The notes beneath the pieces were generated by a model. The model saw nothing but the letters and a program-made list of their open reading frames with translations. It ran no database searches and had not been told where the DNA came from. Positions 26,040 to 33,629 of a DNA stretch of 54,685 bases are shown piece after piece. Positions within the stretch are counted from its first letter, which is position 1. Each line of letters begins with the position of its first letter. The DNA is from Adlercreutzia sp. ZJ176 (GTDB taxonomy: Bacteria; Actinomycetota; Coriobacteriia; Coriobacteriales; Eggerthellaceae), in the NCBI RefSeq assembly GCF_011038975.1, contig NZ_JAAKEC010000021.1, positions 1 to 54,685 of the forward strand. Direction: 5' to 3'. The translations under genes were made by a program, and so were the position numbers.

Positions 26040-26732
26040 CTACACGCCCCTCTCGCACGCGGGCCAGATGATCTTGTGCAGCTGCAGCTGCACCGTCACG
26101 CCCGTCAGGCTGCGTTCCTTCACGAACTCGACGATGTCCGCCGGCTCCATCGCGCCGAACACCGGGCTTGCGTACACCGCGCAGCGCTCGCACAGCCCGA
26201 AGCGCTCGACAACCTGCTGCATCACGCGCAGGTCCTCCGCTGACCCCACGACGAACTTCACCACGTCGTCGCAGGTCAGATAAGCGAAGTTGCCGGTGAG
26301 CATCGAGGGCTCCTCGCCGCTCGAGGGCCCCTTGTAGTCCATGGTGAGCCCGAGCGCGCCCGCGCCGCGCAGCCCCAGCTCGTCGCGCAGCTGCGCGACC
26401 TCCCGCACGTCGACCGCGCCGTTCGTCTCGATCTCCACGAAGCGCGCCGGCGCCGCCGCGTCGCCCAGCAGGGCGCGCAGAAGCGGCAAAAGCAGCGGCT
26501 GCAGCAGGGGCTCGCCGCCCGTGAGCGTCACGCACGGCGTTTCAGCCTCGCGCGCGAAGGCCGCAAGCTCCTCCACGCTCAGCTGCTCCACGGGGCAGCC
26601 GGGCGCGTTCGCCCAGGCGGTGTCGCAGTACGAGCAGCTGAGGTTGCACCCCGCGAAGCGCAGGAACGTCGCCAGGCGGCCCGCGTGCGCGCCCTCGCCG
26701 TTGACGCTCACAAAGCGCTCGGCCACGGGCAT
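26040..26732 (-). CDS. queE: 7-carboxy-7-deazaguanine synthase (QueE), radical SAM
   Basis: It rearranges carboxy-tetrahydropterin into 7-carboxy-7-deazaguanine. The cluster motif CNLSCSYC (Cys29, 33, 36) is CX3CX2C, and the SAM-binding TGGEPLLQP is present. The chosen ATG at 26732 gives 230 residues starting PVAERFVSVNGEG, the usual beginning. Its ribosome site is weak, so a GTG near 26780 is an alternative. The ORF is open to 27008 but that overlaps queD. Confidence 0.92.
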   Translation of the reverse strand: MPVAERFVSVNGEGAHAGRLATFLRFAGCNLSCSYCDTAWANAPGCPVEQLSVEELAAFAREAETPCVTLTGGEPLLQPLLLPLLRALLGDAAAPARFVEIETNGAVDVREVAQLRDELGLRGAGALGLTMDYKGPSSGEEPSMLTGNFAYLTCDDVVKFVVGSAEDLRVMQQVVERFGLCERCAVYASPVFGAMEPADIVEFVKERSLTGVTVQLQLHKIIWPACERGV

Positions 26733-26823
26733 GGTCAGCGGATGCAGTCCACCGCCCTGCCCAAACGGCTCGCCGCCTGGCACACGGGACGCATCCGCGC
26801 CCTGCCCGCGGGCCGCCTCCGTG

Positions 26824-27249
26824 CTAGCGCCCACGGTAGATCGCGCAGTTGTTCGGCGTCTCGTACACGTCGACCTGGGACACCGGCAGGCCGCGCGCGT
26901 CCAGCTTGTCGAAGAAGTAGCGCGCCAGGTTCTCGGCCGTGGTGCGGAAGGGCACGATGGAGAGCACGAAGCCCTCCTTCTCCAGGCACGCCAGCGTCTC
27001 AGGCGCAAGCGAGCCCTCCTCCACCACGAACGAGTGGTCGAGCTCCTCGGTGAGCTCGCGCAGGGCGCTCTTGAACGCGCCGAAGTCGACGACCATGTCC
27101 TTGCAGGTCCCGGCCTTCTGCAGCTCGTCCTGCTCGAGGTAGGCCACCACGCGCCAGCGATGCCCGTGCAGGTTCTCGCACTTGCCGTGGTAGTCGGTGA
27201 GGAAGTGGGCAGCGTCGAAGCTGCTCTCAGTCTTGAGTCCGTACGTCAT
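26824..27249 (-). CDS. queD: 6-carboxy-tetrahydropterin synthase (QueD)
   Basis: First dedicated step: it converts dihydroneopterin triphosphate into 6-carboxy-5,6,7,8-tetrahydropterin. The 141-residue protein has the zinc ligands His15 (FDAAHFL), His28 and His30 (NLHGHRW), the catalytic Cys24, and the ELDHSFVV segment. Together with queE, queC and queF in order it covers GTP-derived pterin to preQ1. The tgt and queA genes are not in the window. Confidence 0.94.
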   Translation of the reverse strand: MTYGLKTESSFDAAHFLTDYHGKCENLHGHRWRVVAYLEQDELQKAGTCKDMVVDFGAFKSALRELTEELDHSFVVEEGSLAPETLACLEKEGFVLSIVPFRTTAENLARYFFDKLDARGLPVSQVDVYETPNNCAIYRGR

Positions 27250-27276
27250 AGGCTCCTCCGAAGCACCGCGTCCGCC

Positions 27277-27570
27277 CTAGCGGCCCAGCTTGGCGCGGAT
27301 CGCGCTGATCTCGTTGCTCGCCCGCGACCAGTCGCGTGCGCCGAAGCCCGCCACGCCGGCGAGCACGAGCACCATGAGGTAGAACAGCATGTTCGCCACC
27401 ATGTGGGAGGCAAGCTCGACGCCCTGCTGGATGAGCGCCTGCTTCACCGCCGTGACCACCACGAACACCACGATGGCCGCGAGCACGCGAATGAGGCCGC
27501 TGCGCTTCTTCAGCTCGAGCTCGTCGAGCTGCGCAACCATGCGCTGCTTCTTGTTCTTGCCATGCCCCAT
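27277..27570 (-). CDS. Small two-TM membrane protein, unknown
   Basis: A 97-residue protein. It starts with a short basic, Gly/Lys-rich stretch (MGHGKNKKQRM), then has two hydrophobic segments (about 29-45 and 59-76) and a short polar tail. The start at 27570 has GGACCAGGC before it; the longer ORF from 27690 crosses a terminator and was rejected. It lies 27 bases upstream of queD on the same strand, so it may lead that operon, but no link to queuosine is known to me. No family was recognised. Confidence 0.6.
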   Translation of the reverse strand: MGHGKNKKQRMVAQLDELELKKRSGLIRVLAAIVVFVVVTAVKQALIQQGVELASHMVANMLFYLMVLVLAGVAGFGARDWSRASNEISAIRAKLGR

Positions 27571-27652
27571 GCCTGGTCCTTTCGCTTGCCGCCTGCGCGC
27601 AGGCGCTCGTACTGCGTTATTGCGTATAAGTATAGTCGAGTTCGGGAAGAGA

Positions 27653-27684
27653 AAACCTCCCCGGGCGCAGGCCCGAGGAGGTTT
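27653..27684 (-). terminator. Terminator after the SpoVA-like gene
   Basis: AAACCTCC and GGAGGTTT close a stem continued by CGGGC/GCCCG around a short loop, 32 bases beyond the stop codon at 27716. A T-rich tail follows (TTTTCTCTTCCC). Confidence 0.8.
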
Positions 27685-27715
27685 CCACAAGGTTCAGCTG
27701 AGGAGGCGCGCGCCT

Positions 27716-28663
27716 TTAGGCGGTCGCGAGGTTCTCCGCCTCGACGGCGGCAGCCTTCTTCGCGGGCGCGGGGGCAGCGGCCTTGTCGGTGAGCGCGGCG
27801 TCGAAGCCGAGCTCCTCGAGGGAGTGCAGCGCCTTCTGCTTGTGCACCTCGCGCAGCGGCGTGCGGCCGTACTTCGCGTTGTAGATGAAGAACGTGAACA
27901 GCGCCGTGATGGCCAGGCCGCACACGGCCAGGGCGAACGAGCCCAGGTGCAGAAGCGCGCCGTCAACATGGCCCATGAACAGGTCGAGGCCCACGTTGTA
28001 CATGTTGTAGCCGCCCACGGTGATCATGACGCCGAAACCCTCGCCGGAGAAGTTCATCAGCGCCGTGGAGATGCCGCACGGGGCCAGGATGCAGCCCACC
28101 ATCCATGCCGTGATCAGGATGTGCAGGTGGTTGACCTTCGGCGTGATCTTCTGGACGATGATGTAGAGCAGCTGGAAGATGGCGGCCAGGATGCCGCCCA
28201 CCACGAAGGCCCAGAAGAACAGCATGCCGCCCGTGGTCTTCTCCACCACGATGACGGGGTTGTTCAGGCCGAGCATGCCGCAGAGGTAGCCGATGACGAT
28301 GCAGATGGCGGCGAACACCACGTTGAACCACACGACGAACCACACGCAGTTCCACACGCACTTGCCGAACTTCTCGTTGCTCTTGGTCCACGGGCCGACA
28401 GCCTTCATGCCCACGGCCATGGCGAAGCCGGAGAACGGGAGCAGCGCGCCGAAGTCGCCCCACTCCTCGACGTACTGGTAGACGGCGAAGCCGCCGAGCA
28501 CGCAGCCGATGACGCCCATCGAGATGAGCGTGGCGCCGCCCATGAAGAACTCCATGGGAGTGCCCGCCAGCGCGAACTGCCAGAACGACAGGATGGCCTG
28601 CGCGATGAGCGCGAACATGCCTCCGATGAAGAAGGCGTAGACGATTGACTTGTATGGCTTCAT
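27716..28663 (-). CDS. SpoVA/SpoVAEb-like membrane protein with C-terminal extension
   Basis: A 315-residue polytopic protein. Its N-terminal half reads like the SpoVAC/SpoVAE dipicolinate-channel family: MKPYKSIVYAFFIGGMFALIAQ, then a GGFAVYQYVEEWGDFGALLPFSGFA block resembling the conserved SpoVA region. The second half (about 115-262) adds further hydrophobic segments, followed by a 50-residue Ala/Lys/Glu-rich tail. The organism suggested here does not sporulate, so the role is probably in membrane transport or stress rather than spore germination. ATG 28663 has GGGGATGA upstream, and a TTGAGG-N18-TATAAG promoter lies 115 bases ahead. The family match is from memory and moderately sure. Confidence 0.5.
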   Translation of the reverse strand: MKPYKSIVYAFFIGGMFALIAQAILSFWQFALAGTPMEFFMGGATLISMGVIGCVLGGFAVYQYVEEWGDFGALLPFSGFAMAVGMKAVGPWTKSNEKFGKCVWNCVWFVVWFNVVFAAICIVIGYLCGMLGLNNPVIVVEKTTGGMLFFWAFVVGGILAAIFQLLYIIVQKITPKVNHLHILITAWMVGCILAPCGISTALMNFSGEGFGVMITVGGYNMYNVGLDLFMGHVDGALLHLGSFALAVCGLAITALFTFFIYNAKYGRTPLREVHKQKALHSLEELGFDAALTDKAAAPAPAKKAAAVEAENLATA

Positions 28664-28778
28664 TGATCATCCCCTAACCTTATGAGCCCAGACATGCAAA
28701 GGCCCGCGGCGCACAAGCGTCGTAGGCCCACGTGCGCGCGCTATCGTCTTCGCTCTCCGCGCGCATGCTGCGTGCAAG

Positions 28779-28808
28779 CTTATAGGAGATGAGCCTCTCC
28801 GACCTCAA
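28779..28808 (-). promoter_or_regulatory. Promoter of the SpoVA-like gene
   Basis: Minus-strand -35 TTGAGG (28803-28808), 18-base spacer, -10 TATAAG (28779-28784). It lies between the upstream terminator and the gene. Confidence 0.55.
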
Positions 28809-28852
28809 CCTCAGGGTTCGATTCAGGTGGTTGACGAGGTGGAAATAACGGT

Positions 28853-28886
28853 ACGAGGGCTGGAACTTGCCTGTTCCAGCCCTCGT
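28853..28886 (-). terminator. Terminator of the EF-G-like gene
   Basis: A perfect 14-bp stem ACGAGGGCTGGAAC / GTTCCAGCCCTCGT with a 6-base loop, about 100 bases beyond the stop codon. The following minus-strand tail is only moderately T-rich (CGTTATTTCC). Confidence 0.75.
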
Positions 28887-28984
28887 CAGTCACTTCTCTG
28901 CCAAATGGCGACGCCCGGCCGCGCGTGAGCGAGCGCCAAGCGCGGGCGGCCGCCCGCAGGCACGCTCGCTGCCACTCGTTGCCG

Positions 28985-31060
28985 CTAGTTGCCTGCCGCG
29001 CGCGCCGCCTCGTAGGCCTCGATGAGCTTCTTGGTCACGTCATGCGGCGCGTCCTCGTAGCCCTCGACGGAGATCACGTAGGAGCCCGAGCCGCGCGTGA
29101 GCGAGCGCAGCTCCTTGGTGTAGTTGATAACCTCGGCGTAGGGCACGCGGACCTTGATGACCGTCTCGCCCGCCTCGCCGGCGTCGGTGCCGATGATGCG
29201 GCCGCGGCGCGTGGAGATGTCGCCCATGATGGTGCCGGCGTACTCCTCGCCCACCGTGATGTCCATGGTGGCCATGGGCTCGAGGATCACGGGGCTGGCC
29301 TTCTCGCACGCAGCGCGGAAGCCGATGCGCGCGGCCGTCTTGAACGCCATCTCGTTGGAGTCGACGGAGTGGTACGAGCCGTCGAACACGACGCACTTGA
29401 GGTCGACCATGGGGTAGCCCGCCAAAAAGCCTTCCTTCATGGCGTCCTGCACGCCCTTGTCAACGGCCGGGATCAGGCCGTTGGGGATGGCGCCGCCCTT
29501 GATCTCGTCCACGAACTCGTAGCCCGCGCCCGGGTTGGGCTCGAGGCGCAGCCAGCAGTCGCCGAACTGGCCGGCGCCGCCCGTCTGCTTCTTGTGGCGG
29601 CCCTGGGCTTCGGCGGTCTTGCGGATCGTCTCGCGATAGGGCACGCGCACGGGGACGAGGCGCACCTCGACGCCGTTCTGGTCCTTCAGGCGCGCGAGCA
29701 GCATGTCGACCTGCGTGTCGCCCATGGCGGTGAGGACGGTCTGGTGCGTCTCCTCGTCGCGGCGCAGGCGGATGGTGGGGTCGGCCTCGGCGGCGCGGGC
29801 GAGGAAGGTGCCGAGCTTGTCCTCCTCCTTCTTGTTCACGGCCTCGATGGCGACCGGGTACTGCGGCGTGGGCAGGGCCAGAGGCTCGATGGCGATGTCG
29901 CCGGCGACCGACAGCGTGTCGCCCGAGCGCGTCTCGGTGAGCTTCGGCACCACGACGATGTCGCCGGCCTTGGCGCTCTTCACGTCCATGGGCTCCTTGC
30001 CCATCATGACCTGGATCTTGCCCAGGCGCTCCTTCTTGCCCGTGCGGGAGTTGATGAGCTCGACGCCCGGCTCCAGGTAGCCCGAGAGCACCTTCAGGAA
30101 GCTCAAGCGGCCCACGAACGGGTCGGAGATGGTCTTGAACACGAAGGCCGAGGGGCGCTTCGTCTCGTCGATGGGGATGGTGGCGCCGTCGGCCATCTGG
30201 CGGAAGCGGCCGTGGGAGCGCGGGTGCGGGAAGTACGTGCAGATGTCCTCCATGAGGCCCTGGACGCCCTGCATGATGATGGTGGAGCCCACGAACACGG
30301 GAACGATCAGGTCCTGCGCGATGGCCTTGTCGAGCAGCGACTCGAGCTCCTCCTGCGTGAGGCGCTCCTCGCCGTCGAGGTACTTCATCATGAGGTCGTC
30401 GTCGGCCTCGGCCACCAGATCGCACAGCTTCTCGCGCGCGGCCTGGGCGATCTCGGCGTACTCGGCGGGGATCTCGTCGACGCGCTCCTCGGTGCTCGAG
30501 GCATCATGGTAGCGGGCCTTCATGCGGATGACGTCGATCACGCCCTTGAAGTCCTTGTCAACGCCCATGGGGATGGTGACCGCGCCCAGGCGCGCGCCGA
30601 AACGCGCGTGCAGAAGCGCCATGGCGGAGTCGAAGTTGGCGTTCTCGCGGTCGATGTGGTTGATGTACACGGCGCGCGACAGGCGCATGTTCTCGGCTTC
30701 GCGCCACAGCTTGGTGGTCATGACCTGCGGGCCGGCAACGGCGTCGACCATGAACAGGGCCATCTCGGCTGCCTGCATGGTTGCCAGCGTGTCGCCGATG
30801 AAGTCGGGATGCCCTGAGGTGTCGAGCACGTTGATCTTGTAGTCCTTGTAGGGAACCGGGGCGATGGAGGTGGAGATGGTGAACTTGCGCTTGATCTCCT
30901 CAGGGTCGTAGTCGAGGTAGGACTTCCCGTCGTGCGTTGTCCCCATACGCGGGGTCTTGCCGGAGACGTAGAGCATGGCCTCGGCGAGCGAGGTCTTGCC
31001 TGCGCCGTCCTGGCCTACAAGCACAACGTTACGCACATGTTCGGTAGCAGGAGCTGCCAT
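28985..31060 (-). CDS. EF-G-like translational GTPase (FusA2-type paralogue)
   Basis: A 691-residue EF-G family protein. Its GTPase motifs deviate from canonical EF-G: G1 is GQDGAGKT where EF-G has AHVDHGKT, G3 is DTSGH and G4 is NHID. Domains II to V follow in order, with GRLSFLKVLSG in domain II and RRGRIIG in the fifth domain. This fits the EF-G2/FusA2 group of actinobacteria, whose role is poorly known and which may lack translocation activity. The ATG at 31060 is the sensible start; an upstream TTG at 31072 is possible. Candidate promoter at 31183-31211; terminator at 28853. Confidence 0.85.
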   Translation of the reverse strand: MAAPATEHVRNVVLVGQDGAGKTSLAEAMLYVSGKTPRMGTTHDGKSYLDYDPEEIKRKFTISTSIAPVPYKDYKINVLDTSGHPDFIGDTLATMQAAEMALFMVDAVAGPQVMTTKLWREAENMRLSRAVYINHIDRENANFDSAMALLHARFGARLGAVTIPMGVDKDFKGVIDVIRMKARYHDASSTEERVDEIPAEYAEIAQAAREKLCDLVAEADDDLMMKYLDGEERLTQEELESLLDKAIAQDLIVPVFVGSTIIMQGVQGLMEDICTYFPHPRSHGRFRQMADGATIPIDETKRPSAFVFKTISDPFVGRLSFLKVLSGYLEPGVELINSRTGKKERLGKIQVMMGKEPMDVKSAKAGDIVVVPKLTETRSGDTLSVAGDIAIEPLALPTPQYPVAIEAVNKKEEDKLGTFLARAAEADPTIRLRRDEETHQTVLTAMGDTQVDMLLARLKDQNGVEVRLVPVRVPYRETIRKTAEAQGRHKKQTGGAGQFGDCWLRLEPNPGAGYEFVDEIKGGAIPNGLIPAVDKGVQDAMKEGFLAGYPMVDLKCVVFDGSYHSVDSNEMAFKTAARIGFRAACEKASPVILEPMATMDITVGEEYAGTIMGDISTRRGRIIGTDAGEAGETVIKVRVPYAEVINYTKELRSLTRGSGSYVISVEGYEDAPHDVTKKLIEAYEAARAAGN

Positions 31061-31361
31061 GGTGACCACCAACTTTCGTGTTTTGCGGTTCGCGTTTCCC
31101 TACGTCAGGCGCGAGCCGCTCGAACCTTAACACAGACAAACTTGAGGCAGTGCGACGAATGGCCTGTGTGCGCCATCCGACGGCATTAAGTTTAGCGCAA
31201 CTTGCGGGCAATGGTGAGCAGGGAGCTGAGGTTGTTTGCCCTCGCGAGCAGCATGAACGCCCCGAGCAGCTCCCCTTGGCGGGAGGCGGCCCAAAATGCG
31301 GCGAGCGCGCTATAATGTAATGTTCCGCTTCGCTTTCGCCCGCGATGTCTGGAGGTCCGCC
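31061..31361. other. Divergent promoter region, EF-G-like / LuxR
   Basis: 301 bases. Minus-strand TTGCCC (31206-31211), 17 bases, TAATGC (31183-31188) would serve the EF-G-like gene with a 120-base leader. Plus-strand TATAAT at 31311-31316 serves the LuxR gene, though the expected -35 is weak. No other structure recognised. Confidence 0.5.
31311..31316 (+). promoter_or_regulatory. -10 box of the LuxR-type regulator gene
   Basis: A perfect TATAAT, in GC-rich DNA, 45 bases before the start codon. The -35 position (31288-31293, GGCCCA) is poor, so an activator may be needed. Confidence 0.5.
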
Positions 31362-32219
31362 ATGAGCATTCGCCTCGCCAGGCCGACCGAGCGCAGCCGT
31401 CTCGCCAGGCCTATCGAGCGCAGCCGCCTCGCCGCGCCGCCCGAGCGCAGCCGCCTCGCCGCGCCGCGCCTCTTCCTCGGCATGCTCGGCATCGCCTTCG
31501 CGGGCTTCGTCGCGGGCGCCTTCAGCAGCCAGCCGCCTCCCGCCTCCCCCGTCCCCGCCTTGCTCGACGCGCTCGCATTCGTAGGCGCGCTGAGCATGGC
31601 GACGACGATCGCCCTTCTGGTGGGGATGAGGCTCGCCCTGCGCCGCGCGGCGGCAGAAGAACGAGAAGAGGAAGACGAAGAGGGCGCCCGGGGGTCGGAC
31701 GCGGACGAGGCGCGTGCCTGGGAGGCGGATGCGGATGCGGCGCGCGACCCGAAGGCGCCCGCGGATGCAAGGCGCAGCTCGGAGCCGGCAGCGGAGCCAG
31801 CGGCTCCCACGGCCGCCGGCGATGCGGCGCCCGTCGCGTTCGACACGCGCCGCATCGCGCAGAGCGTCCGCCACCTGCTCGACCTCGAGCTCGGCCGCTA
31901 CGCGCTCACGCCCCAGGAGCTCGTCGTGGCCGAGCACATCCTGCGCGACGAGACGTACGCCGCCATCGGGCGGAGCCTGTACCTGACGGAGAGCACCGTG
32001 AAGTTCCACGCGCGCAACATCTTCGCCAAGGCGCACGTGAAGTCGAAGCGCGAGTTCATCGCGCTCATAGAGAACAACATGGCGGGGCTCCCCGGCTCGG
32101 AGAGCCCCGCCATGGGGAAGCGCGCCGATGCGGGCAGCCCCGTCGCGCGGCCGCCAGCGCCAGCCGCGCACCCGCAGCCGCCCGCCGCGCGGCGCAGCGA
32201 CGCTACAGCTCGGCGATGA
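31362..32219 (+). CDS. LuxR-family regulator with two N-terminal membrane segments
   Basis: A 285-residue protein. After a basic N-terminus with three imperfect repeats (RLARPTERS, RLARPIERS, RLAAPPERS) come two hydrophobic segments (about 37-54 and 68-88), a charged Ala/Glu/Asp linker, and a C-terminal GerE helix-turn-helix (YALTPQELVVAEHILRD ... LTESTVKFHARNIFAKAHV, about 191-247). It is probably a membrane-tethered transcription factor. Coriobacteria carry many LuxR proteins with 12-TM sensors; this one keeps only two. The start at 31362 follows GGAGG. Its 3' end overlaps the end of the convergent deaminase gene by 17 bases, and a long hairpin lies inside its coding end. Confidence 0.8.
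   Translation: MSIRLARPTERSRLARPIERSRLAAPPERSRLAAPRLFLGMLGIAFAGFVAGAFSSQPPPASPVPALLDALAFVGALSMATTIALLVGMRLALRRAAAEEREEEDEEGARGSDADEARAWEADADAARDPKAPADARRSSEPAAEPAAPTAAGDAAPVAFDTRRIAQSVRHLLDLELGRYALTPQELVVAEHILRDETYAAIGRSLYLTESTVKFHARNIFAKAHVKSKREFIALIENNMAGLPGSESPAMGKRADAGSPVARPPAPAAHPQPPAARRSDATARR
32079..32113 (-). terminator. Deaminase-gene terminator lying inside the LuxR coding end
   Basis: ATGGCGGGGCTC pairs perfectly with GAGCCCCGCCAT (12 bp) around an 11-base loop. On the minus strand it stands 90 bases past the deaminase stop and is followed by GTTGTTCTC. On the plus strand it is within luxR coding sequence. It is best read as the minus-strand terminator embedded in the convergent gene. 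Confidence 0.55.
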
Positions 32220-33498
32220 TGCGCTTCGCGCGCGCGGAGACCTCGGCCTTCGCCTTCTCCACGTCGATGGTCGCAAACGCGCCGTCGCGGTAGATCACCT
32301 CGCCGTCGCACATGGTGAGCACCACGTCGGAGCCCGAGCCCGCGAACACCACGTTGCAGAGCACGTCGGTCATGGGGCACCACTGCGGGCCCGTCACGTC
32401 GAGCACGCAGAGGTCGGCCTTGAAGCCCTCCTTGAGAAGCCCGCTGTCCTCGCGGCCCTGCGAGAGCATGCCCGCGCGCGTGGCGGCGGTGATGACCTGC
32501 TTGGGCGTGATGATGGCCGGGTCGAGCGCGTGGCCCTTGTAGATGAGGCCCATGAGATACATGTCGGCGAACATGTCGTGGTTGTTGTTCGAGGCCATGC
32601 CGTCGGTGCCGAGGCACACGTTCACGCCCGCGTCGAGCATCTGGGCCAGCGGCGCGTACCCGCTGCCGAGCTTCATGTTCGACGCCGGGTTGCTCACCGC
32701 CGACACGCCGCGCTTGACCATGATCTCGATGTCGGCGTCGTCGACCCACACGCAGTGCGCCGCGGTCACCGGCACGTCGAGCACGCCGATGGACTCGAAG
32801 TACGCAAGCGGGGTCATGCCGTCATGGCGCTGCTTGCACTCCTCGTGCTCGGACTTGGTCTCGGAGAGGTGCAAGTGGATGGGCAGCCCCTTCTCCTTCG
32901 CGATGGCCGCGATGTCGGCGCAGGTCTGCGGGTTGGAGGTGTACTCGGCGTGGATGTTGTAGTCCATGCGGATGCGCCCGTCGGCTGCGCCGTGGTAGCG
33001 CGCCACGAAGTCCTCCATCTTCGCGCAGATGGCGTACGCGGAGAACGGCTTGGGCTCGAAGAACAGCTCGCTCTCGCAGAGGTTCGCCTTCATGCCCGCC
33101 TCGGTGACGGCCTGGACGCGCTCGGGGGTGGCGTAGTACATGTCCGAGAAGCTCACCGTGCCGTAGCGCGCCATCTCGGCGCAGGACAGCACCGTGCCCC
33201 AGTACATGTCCTCGGGCGTCATCTTGCCCTCGAAGGGCCAGCACTTCTCGTTGAGCCAGCGCTGCAGCGGCAGGTTCTCGGCATAGCCGCGCAGAAGCGT
33301 CATGGGCGCGTGCGCGTGCGCGTTCGCGAGCGCTGGCATCATGAGCTTGCCCGCGCCGTCGTATGCCTCGCCGTACGCGTCGGCGTCGGCCGGTGCCGCG
33401 GCGCCGATGTACGCGATGCGGCCGTCCTTCACGCCGACCCACTGGCCGCTCTGGTAGTCGAGGTTCTCGTCGAGAATGCCGATGTTCTTGAAAAGCAT
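32203..33498 (-). CDS. mtaD: 5-methylthioadenosine / S-adenosylhomocysteine deaminase
   Basis: A 431-residue amidohydrolase of the cytosine-deaminase-like group. Metal ligands are in NAHAHAPM (HxH), in IHLHLSETKSEHEE, in HCVWVDD and in GTDGMASNN. The family deaminates MTA and SAH (and adenosine) to inosyl compounds, clearing products of methyl transfer; this suits the metF/metH genes on the right. Related enzymes such as guanine deaminase or TrzN-like hydrolases are possible. The ATG at 33498 follows AAGGGAGC. Confidence 0.85.
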   Translation of the reverse strand: MLFKNIGILDENLDYQSGQWVGVKDGRIAYIGAAAPADADAYGEAYDGAGKLMMPALANAHAHAPMTLLRGYAENLPLQRWLNEKCWPFEGKMTPEDMYWGTVLSCAEMARYGTVSFSDMYYATPERVQAVTEAGMKANLCESELFFEPKPFSAYAICAKMEDFVARYHGAADGRIRMDYNIHAEYTSNPQTCADIAAIAKEKGLPIHLHLSETKSEHEECKQRHDGMTPLAYFESIGVLDVPVTAAHCVWVDDADIEIMVKRGVSAVSNPASNMKLGSGYAPLAQMLDAGVNVCLGTDGMASNNNHDMFADMYLMGLIYKGHALDPAIITPKQVITAATRAGMLSQGREDSGLLKEGFKADLCVLDVTGPQWCPMTDVLCNVVFAGSGSDVVLTMCDGEVIYRDGAFATIDVEKAKAEVSARAKRIIAEL

Positions 33499-33629
33499 GC
33501 GCGCCGCTCCCTTCCTTTAAGCCGCCCCGAAGCCTCGTGGCACGACTCGCTATGGGATCAAATCTAATACTTGCTAAAGATGAATTGTAGCTGAACCAAG
33601 CAGAAAGGGAAGAGGGCGGTGCGAGAACT

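Larger units (their letters stand above)
28664..28984. other. 321-bp intergenic region before the SpoVA-like gene
   Basis: No gene seen. It carries the terminator of the EF-G-like gene (28853-28886), the SpoVA-like promoter (28779-28808) and about 110 bases of GC-rich 5' UTR (28664-28775) with no riboswitch I recognise. Bases 28890-28984 are plain GC-rich sequence. Confidence 0.5.

Noticed and set aside
27571-27650. preQ1 riboswitch ahead of the queuosine genes
   Set aside because: No match to the preQ1-I pattern; only a short palindrome (CGCCTGCG/CGCAGGCG) is present.
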